Below the pieces are notes generated by a model, which was given only the letters and a program-made list of their open reading frames with translations, did not search any database and had not been told where the DNA came from. Below, one piece after another: positions 5,562 to 5,971 of a DNA stretch of 5,971 nucleotides; position 1 is the first letter of the stretch; every line of letters starts with the position of its first letter. Both the position numbers and the translations under genes were made by a program. The stretch is from Treponema sp. (lineage in GTDB: Bacteria; Spirochaetota; Spirochaetia; Treponematales; Breznakiellaceae), in assembly GCA_031275515.1 (NCBI GenBank), contig JAISOQ010000169.1, positions 1-5,971 of the forward strand, written 5' to 3'.

Positions 5562-5971
5562 ATGGCCCTGCTCACGGATCTGCACAACCATTCCTGTCTT
5601 TCCCCCTGCGGCTCCCTGGAGCTTTCGCCCCGGGTCCTGCTGGAGATTGCCGTTGCCAAAGGGGTCAAGGTCATGGCTTTGACGGATCATAATTCATCCC
5701 TCAACTGTCCGGCCTTTTCCCGTCTTGCGCCGCAGTATGGCGTCGTTCCCCTTTACGGGATGGAGGCCACGACTCAGGAGGAAATCCACGTCCTCTGCCT
5801 TTTCACCCTTCTGGAAGCCGCTCTTTCCTTTGGCGAATACGCATACAGTATCCTTATCCCCTTCCCCAATGACCCGGAAAAGACCGGCGATCAGGTTTAC
5901 GTAGACGAAGATGACAACATCGAGGGTGAGGTTGAATATTTCCTGCCTAACGCCTTGGACCTGAGCGTGGA
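5562..5971 (+). CDS. PHP-domain metallohydrolase (C-terminus beyond window)
   Basis: The frame is open from ATG 5562 to the right edge (136 codons). It belongs to the PHP (polymerase and histidinol phosphatase) family of metal-dependent phosphoesterases. Visible metal-site motifs are DLHNHS (6-11) with H8 and H10, LTDHNS (40-45) with D42 and H43, and GMEATTQEEIHVLCLF (66-81) with E68 and H76. The later histidine and aspartate motifs fall outside the window. The segment SCLSPCGSLELSP matches the group of small PHP proteins that accompany DRTGG and anti-sigma-type ATPase genes. The start lies 6 bases after the preceding stop; GGTAGG at 5551-5556 is a weak Shine-Dalgarno, so coupling to DRTGG translation is likely. 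Residues about 105-125 are very acidic (VYVDEDDNIEGEVEYF). The substrate is unknown. Confidence 0.87.
   Translation, partial: MALLTDLHNHSCLSPCGSLELSPRVLLEIAVAKGVKVMALTDHNSSLNCPAFSRLAPQYGVVPLYGMEATTQEEIHVLCLFTLLEAALSFGEYAYSILIPFPNDPEKTGDQVYVDEDDNIEGEVEYFLPNALDLSV

Noticed and set aside
4929..5690. Long minus-strand open frame opposite the CBS-ATPase, DRTGG and PHP genes
   Set aside because: It spans three well-supported plus-strand genes and shows no domain of its own.

Overview
The window looks like chromosomal DNA from a spirochaete, most likely a mid-GC treponeme of the termite-gut kind. This is inference from three things: two lipoproteins with relaxed lipoboxes, a chromosomal-type ParA/ParB pair, and a CBS/ATPase-DRTGG-PHP cassette of the sort found in anaerobic fermenters. 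No rRNA or other marker gene is present to confirm the taxonomy.

Layout. (1) Positions 1-532, minus strand: the N-terminal 177 codons of a secreted lipoprotein, running off the left edge. It carries an uninterrupted 18-base G tract (C on its coding strand) just behind the lipobox, a strong candidate for a phase-variation switch. (2) Positions 533-835: a 303-base intergenic region with two sigma70-like promoters pointing at that lipoprotein, a plus-oriented hairpin followed by seven T, and several short repeats. (3) Positions 836-3267, minus strand: a tight unit parA - parB - small lipoprotein. parA and parB overlap by 11 bases, and the lipoprotein's GTG start is 4 bases after the parB stop. 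(4) Positions 3268-3419: the divergent intergenic region. It holds the parA -10 box and a 58-bp element with 16-bp terminal inverted repeats flanked by a TATT direct repeat, which looks like a miniature transposable element. (5) Positions 3420-5971, plus strand: a closely packed operon of a Cof-type HAD phosphatase, a CBS-pair protein fused to an RsbT/RsbW-like ATPase domain, a small DRTGG-domain protein, and a PHP-family metallohydrolase cut by the right edge.

How the genes work together. ParA and ParB are the chromosome segregation pair; the small lipoprotein is co-transcribed with them and has no recognisable function. The plus operon looks like a regulatory cassette: CBS domains usually sense adenine nucleotides, and the RsbT-like domain is of the kind that phosphorylates or sequesters partner proteins. 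DRTGG and PHP proteins accompany such proteins in anaerobes, often next to [FeFe]-hydrogenase genes, which would be expected just beyond the right edge if the pattern holds. The best leads for novelty are the poly-G lipoprotein switch, the miniature element beside the parA promoter, and the CBS-ATPase/DRTGG/PHP cassette.
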